Below, piece after piece: positions 59,131-64,000 of a DNA stretch of 64,000 nucleotides; position 1 is the first letter of the stretch, and each line of letters starts with the position of its first letter. A program made the position numbers and the translations under genes. The notes under the pieces are model-generated. The model searched no databases. It had not been told where the DNA came from and worked only from the letters and a program-made list of their open reading frames with translations. Origin of the DNA: Takakia lepidozioides (lineage: Eukaryota; Streptophyta; Takakiopsida; Takakiales; Takakiaceae); the NCBI GenBank assembly GCA_030704615.1, contig CM060734.1, positions 58,234,042 to 58,298,041 of the forward strand, read 5' to 3'.

Positions 59131-61555
59131 TGGTGAGGGCACAAGGTATGGTTCATATGAGTTCTTGGTGATGCCTTTTGGGCTCACCAATGCACCCGCG
59201 ACCTTTAGCACGCTGATGAACAGCCTGTTCCAGGAGTGGTTGGATGACTTTGTGATCGTGTACATCGACGACATCTTGGTGTATTCGAAAACAAAGGAGA
59301 AGCACATGGAGCACCTCAAAAGGGTGTTCCAGAAATTGCGGGAAGGGAAGCTGTATGCCAAAGCTTCAAAGTGCGAATTCGGGGTCACAAAAGTGGAGTT
59401 CCTGGGGCATGTGATTACACAAGATGAGATCAAAATGGATGACAGAATGGTGAGGGCGATCTTGGACTGGGAGCCTCCGACTTCGGTCCCGGAAGTGCGA
59501 TCCTTCCTAGGACTCGCCTCCTATTACCGGAAGTATGTGAGAAATTTCGCCAAGATCGCGGGGCCGTTGTCAGATCTTCTACGTAAATCCAAAGTTTGGG
59601 TATGGAACACCTTGTGTGGCCAAGCTTTTGCTGAATTGAAGCAGCGGATGGCGGAAGCTCCAGTCTTGAAAATCCCGGAGTTCGATCGACCGTTCGAGAT
59701 TCATACAGATGCGTCGGACTTTGCGATTGGGGGTGTACTGATGCAAGATGGACGTCCAGTGGCTTACGAAAGTAAGAAACTGAACGAAGTGGAGCGACGG
59801 TGGCCGACGCACGAGAAAAAGATGAAAGCGGTGGTGCACTGTCTTGAGCTTTGGCGCCACTATGTTGGTTCCAACCCAGTGAAGGTGTTCACGGACAATG
59901 TTACGGTGAAGTATTTTGCCACGCAGCCCAAGTTGTCCCCAAAACAACTTAGGTGGCAAGATACTTTGGCGGTGTTTGACGTGGATATCCATTACAAACC
60001 GGGACGTGACAATGTGGTGGCCGATGCTTTAAGTAGAAAGCAGCAGCTCTTGTTGGTGTACAGGGGCGAGACGGCGCTCCAAAGGAAGATCCGGAAGGCT
60101 TACCAGAAGGATGAGCTGGCGAAGTCCGTGATGCAGGACTTGAGGAGGGGGGATAAATCGCAATTCCACTTGCAAAATGGACTGCTCCGGTATAAGCAAA
60201 AGCGTCTCTACATGTCGAAGGGAGGGATCAGAGATAGTCTCTTGAGAGAATGCCATGATAGCCCGTTTGCGGGCCACGGCGGAGCCAAGCGCACTGCGGC
60301 ACTCTTGAAGAAAGAGTATTTCTGGCCCAAACTGAGGGAGGAGGCAGAGGAGTATGTCAAGACATGCACCACATGCCAACAAAACCGGAGCGAGTACAAA
60401 AAGCAAGCGGGGTTGTTACAACCCTTGCCGATTCCAGAGGGGACTTGGGAAAGCGTCTCGATGGATTTCATGACTGTTATGCCGCTGTCAAAAGGATTCG
60501 ATGCAATCATGGTGGTGGTGGATAGGTTCAGTAAAATGGGCCATTTCATCCCCACCAAGGAGACGGCAACGGCGCAAGAGACAGGGCGACTTTACTTCGC
60601 CCACGTCTTAAAACATCATGGAGTCCCGAAGGATATTGTCTCGGACCGCGATCCAAAGTTTACGAGTAAATTTTGGAGGACACTTTGGAAGAAGATGGGG
60701 ACGAGGCTGAAGATGAGCACCGCCTTCCGACCTACGACCGACGGCCAAACGGAAAGAGTGAATTCCGTAGTGAAGCAGATCTTGCGGAATTACGTGTCGG
60801 CAGACCAATCAGACTGGGTGTAACACTTAGACGCGGTAGAGTTCTGTTATAATAACACAGAACACTCCGCAACGGGAGTTTCCCCTTTCGTATTGGTCTA
60901 TGGAAAAACACCTCTGGTGCCGACAAGTTGGGCCGCCCATGACGTTGAGGAACCGGCAGTAGCGGCGGTACTGGAAGAACACGAGCGTTTGTTGAAGCTC
61001 GCAAAATACAACATTGCCAAAGCGAGGAAACGGTATGAAAGGCAGGCGAATCGGAAGCGGAGGGAAGTGAAGTTTGAGGCAGGCACGGAGGTCTGGTTGA
61101 ACATCAAGAATTTCCGACTACCTCCGGAAGTGAGTCCAAAATTCGTACCTCCGTATGCGGGACCCTTTCGCATCCGGAAGGTTATGAATGAGGATGTGTA
61201 TGAATTGGAGTTGCCGACAAACAACAAGGTGCATCCAGTATTTCACGTCTCCCTTTTGAAGCCTTACCTTCAAAGATGAAGCGCGTCCAAATCGGCATCA
61301 AGTGTTGCGTCCGCCACCTGTGCTGTTGGATCATGAAAATGAACCTGAGTACGAGGTGGAGGTAGTACTTAAGTCGAGGAGGTTCAAGAACTGAGAAACG
61401 GAGTATCTCGTCAAATGGAAGGGCTATCATCATGTGGAGGCATCTTGGGTGCGTGCCTCAGAAATGGGAAACGCATCCGAGGCGGTTGCAGTTTTCGAAG
61501 GGCGACCTCAAAAGCGGAAGAAGCGTTGATGGGGACATCAACCTTGGAGCGTGGG
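59131..61555 (+). mobile_element. Ty3/gypsy chromovirus, 5'-truncated
   Basis: The frame from 59131 to 60823 starts inside reverse transcriptase (YGSYEFLVMPFGLTNAPATF, then the catalytic YIDDILVYS). It continues through RNase H (HTDASDFAIGGVLMQDGRPV), the integrase HHCC finger (CTTCQQN end) and the integrase core, with Asp, Asp and Glu visible (SVSMDFM, VSDRDPKF, GQTERVNS). A CAA-to-TAA stop at 60821 interrupts it; the frame resumes to 61279. After a frameshift, a C-terminal chromodomain follows (EYEVEVVLKSRRF, TEYLVKWKGYHHVEASW) with another stop inside. GGGGGAGGAAATG at 61553 resembles a polypurine tract. Protease, the front of RT and the 5' LTR are missing, so it is non-autonomous. Confidence 0.9.
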
Positions 61556-61765
61556 GGAGGAAATGCATGCTTAGCCCGGCTTAGCTAGCTCAGGAATCCG
61601 ATTGCAAAAACTTGATTGTACAAAAATTTGTTATAAAGGAAATGGGTTCCAAATGTTGTGTGTCCTATTTTGTTTGGAATGGTGATGCATGGTGTGGTTG
61701 GCTCCCGGGGGGTGCACTCTTTATAAACTGTGCGTATCACGTGCGTTCGTCGCCTAATAAAAAAA
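61556..61765 (+). repeat. Putative 3' LTR remnant of the gypsy element
   Basis: The sequence following the polypurine tract begins TGCATGCTTAGCC and contains the 'ccggggggtgcactc...cacgtgcgt' segment shared with 58710-58790. No intact LTR pair can be drawn, so the limits are approximate. Confidence 0.4.
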
Positions 61766-62006
61766 CCCCCTGTATACGGGTCCTTGGATAATTTATACCA
61801 CCTCTGTACATACTTTTTGAAGATTATAAAATCCCCTCCTGTAAATATACAAAAATTTACAATTTTCGAAAAGTACCCCCTTCTGTATGTATATTCTCAT
61901 TTTTCATCATTAAAAATAACCCTCCAATATGTATATGTATGTTTTTATATTATATCGAATTTATTCATTTAAAACATAATAAAATCTAACAAATTAATTA
62001 AAAAAA
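61766..62006. repeat. AT-rich region with periodic CCCCTNCTGTA motifs
   Basis: 'ccccctgtata', 'cccctcctgtaaata', 'cccccttctgtatgtat' and 'ccctccaatatgtata' recur at intervals of roughly 45-75 bp. Reverse-complement relatives (acaggagggggt) occur at 58766-58860. Confidence 0.55.
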
Positions 62007-62290
62007 TTATTTGCCTTTGATAAAGTTGTCAAAGACTTTTCGGTCATTTGCATCAAGAACATATGTGTTTGACTTGACATTGTACTTTAAACATGCTAAC
62101 GCGATAATGGAATCCAAATCAACCATCATGTTATCCGTCAAATCGTACGTATAGACCCCTCCTCGAATTTTTTGGTACCATGCTAACCCAATCTCCATAT
62201 GAGAAGGACGCTCCAATAAATCAACAGAATCCCTACATTCTACAAACCGCTTGTTGATTTTCTTCCGCAGAAGCAGAGAGGAAAGGGGGA
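62007..62290 (-). other. C-terminal coding fragment of unknown identity
   Basis: A minus-strand frame reads KKINKRFVECRDSVDLLERP, then YDLTDNMMVDLDSIIALACL, and ends with FDNFIKGK and a stop at 62007. It has a protein-like composition despite low GC. I do not recognise the family. It directly abuts the AT-rich repeats and may belong to a transposon. Confidence 0.4.
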
Positions 62291-62391
62291 GTGCACTCTC
62301 CCAAGCGAACCTGCATCATTCAGTTGGCAAGACCGTGTCTGAAAAATTGATCCATTTGAAGACACCACGGTGCAGCTGAGCACAGCCTGAC

Positions 62392-62937
62392 ATGACAACA
62401 ATTAAACATCATACTGAGACAAGAGAAGCAGTCAATGACACAGTCATGCATATGGCAGCAAGTGATCACCCTTCAAACATGATTGAAAACATACATGAGG
62501 TCAAAGGCAATAAGAAATCAGCGAAGGGTACTGCAGCTAACAGTTGGAGTGTCTTTAAAGACAAAGGGAAGAGAAAGAAACACTTCACTGGCAATGAGGG
62601 GAGGCTGTGGAAACGCCAAGAGGATGGCACAAATGATAGAAATAACAGGGCTGGGCAAAGGATCCTGCAGGAAGAAGAAAGGGTTTGTCAGCATGGAAAG
62701 GACGTGCGGCTCATTCCAACAGAAATGGGAACATTCGTGCAGTTAAGTACAACAACCAATTGCCCTTCAATTATGGCTGGAATTTTCCAAAAGGCGAGGG
62801 ATGATAAGGATGAGATTGTACTCATAAGACGTTGTTGCCGTAGCCTTGTGGCCATTGACCCCGCGCCCAGTTTCAGTGGGAACAAAAGGAACAGGGTTGA
62901 CGTTGGTAGTAAGACTTACCATCGTATAAGGAATTAA
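62392..62937 (+). other. Long open frame (181 codons), identity unknown
   Basis: It starts with an ATG (62392), is rich in Lys, Arg, Asn and Asp, and has no recognisable domain. It lies on the strand opposite the LINE that ends near its 3' end. Part of it may be antisense to the LINE 3' region. I rate it as possible but unsupported. Confidence 0.25.
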
Positions 62938-62939
62938 TC

Positions 62940-64000
62940 CGGGTTTTCCAGATATCCTCTAGAAAACCCTTCACACAAGCATCAATCTGCTGTGTGTGAT
63001 TTGCCCAAAAACTAGGCCTCAGGAGGGCCTGGGCTTTTGGCTCAGCCTCGAGACTTTCAAAGTTGGTAAACAGGGGTACAGGCACAATTCCCTTGATAGA
63101 ATTGAAGAGAGCCTCTCTTTGGTGAGAGAACCCGGACAGCGTATCAGAAAATGAATAATGTCTTCAGATTGCCCACACAACGGACAATTGCACTCTCCCT
63201 TTCCTCTCTGCTTCTGTTTGCTGTTCAAAGGTAGGCTTCCTGCCCTGAGTTTAAATTTCAGTCTAGTGCCGAGAGTGGGTAGACCCTTGAGGTCATCCAA
63301 GATGTCCACCCCCATGTCACTGACTGGAAACAAGTTCAGGGAAGTTCTCTGCCTAACTTCATTTTCATTAGACAATCTCATGGCAACAGACATGGCCTCA
63401 GACACTACAGCCTCTAAGGCAGATTTATCCAGCAGGGTCAAGACTTGCGGATCCAGGTCCAGGTCCTTGAGAATCTTTTCTACTCTCTTCTGCCAGGACT
63501 TAGCCTGTTTGACAGGGCGGTCCTGTTTCCAAGATATAGAGTCAATCAACTTAGGATATCTGGTGTTGGGCATATGTTGCAGCTGACCCCACCATCTGAC
63601 CTTGAATTCATCTCGTCGGGAGCTTAAGGATGGAATGCCAAACTCACCCCGAACAGCCACATTGGCTATTTTGGAGCATGCTGACATACACTCCTTAAGC
63701 ACCCCCACTTGAATGGATTCTAGAGACTTAGCCTGGTTGGAGTTATTAACCCATATAGCAGATCCGTACTCCAAGGCAGGTCTAATAACGCGACAAAGCA
63801 TCGTTTTTTTAACCTCAGAGATGACCCTCTGCAATGGAAAAATTTAGTGAGCCCCAGAGCTTTGCCCGTAGTTCCCCGGTTCTTCTCTGTCACCCTTCTT
63901 GTATAGACTGACAATGACCCCCTGTCGCCAGCGAAAGGGGATCATTTCAGTCTTCCAGATAAGGTTAAAGAGGAGAACTAGGGCCTCTATCATGGGATCG
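62940..64000 (-). mobile_element. LINE (non-LTR retrotransposon), internally deleted, runs off the right edge
   Basis: From 64000 downward the minus strand reads LLFNLIWKTEMIPFRWRQG, then YKKGDREEPGNY, the finger region of a non-LTR reverse transcriptase. After a stop near 63847 the sequence jumps to EVKKTMLCRVIRPALEYGSA, which is the region behind the RT core. It then continues through RRDEFKVRWWGQLQHM to a Cys/His cluster (CNCPLCGQSEDIIHFLIRCP). The catalytic block with the FADD-type motif is absent, so about 250 residues are missing. The 271-codon frame ends at 63019. Confidence 0.8.

Noticed and set aside
1-64000. CRISPR arrays, bacterial operons or phage genes
   Set aside because: None are present. 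Repeats are not regularly spaced with unique spacers, and the genes are intron-containing plant genes.

Overview
The window is nuclear DNA of a land plant. Genes are split by GT-AG introns. Plant-specific families are recognisable on both strands: a plastid/mitochondrial-type MscS-like channel, a wall-associated-kinase-like receptor, a chlorophyllase remnant, DYW-type pentatricopeptide (PPR) proteins, an EMS1/EXS-type LRR receptor kinase, a plant rhomboid and an RIC1-type Rab GEF subunit. A piggyBac transposase relic, heavily eroded PPR genes and a dense mixture of decayed transposons fit a seed-free lineage (bryophyte, lycophyte or fern) better than a typical angiosperm; this is inference, and the species cannot be named from the sequence alone.

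Layout. 1-1.8 kb: unrecognised coding remnants, then a Ty3/gypsy RNase H scrap. 3.06-3.83 kb (-): piggyBac transposase relic. 4.86-9.44 kb (-): MscS-like channel gene. 11.0-14.6 kb (+): WAK-like receptor kinase with several frameshifts, followed at 14.7-14.95 kb by the 3' end of a chlorophyllase with one frameshift. 16.77-17.4 kb (+): organellar ribosomal protein bS21. 18.4-23.95 kb (-): a DYW-class PPR pseudogene and a second PPR fragment, interrupted by a 226-bp tandem repeat and a 1262-bp palindromic copia-derived insertion. 24.84-25.84 kb (+): single-exon rhomboid. 27.58-32.13 kb (-): two-exon EMS1/EXS-like receptor kinase. 32-38.5 kb: intergenic, with SINEs and a complete hAT-type MITE. 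About 39-52.16 kb (-): RIC1 in about two dozen exons, with SINEs and a 186-bp duplication in its introns. 52.5-64 kb: a repeat-rich block with a minisatellite, a MULE transposase fragment, a hairpin-bearing repeat family, a 5'-truncated Ty3/gypsy chromovirus and an internally deleted LINE running off the right edge.

The apparently intact genes are the MscS-like channel, bS21, the rhomboid, the EMS1-like kinase and RIC1. They are ordinary housekeeping or signalling functions and are not organised as a pathway. The PPR, WAK and chlorophyllase loci look like pseudogenes. The most unusual structure is the insertion at 21168-22429. It has inverted arms of about 140 bp that carry tRNA-like A- and B-box sequence, head-to-head copia integrase fragments and a 5-bp target-site duplication, and it lies inside a PPR reading frame that becomes continuous when it is removed. 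Exon boundaries are read by eye from splice consensus and family similarity. No database search was run.
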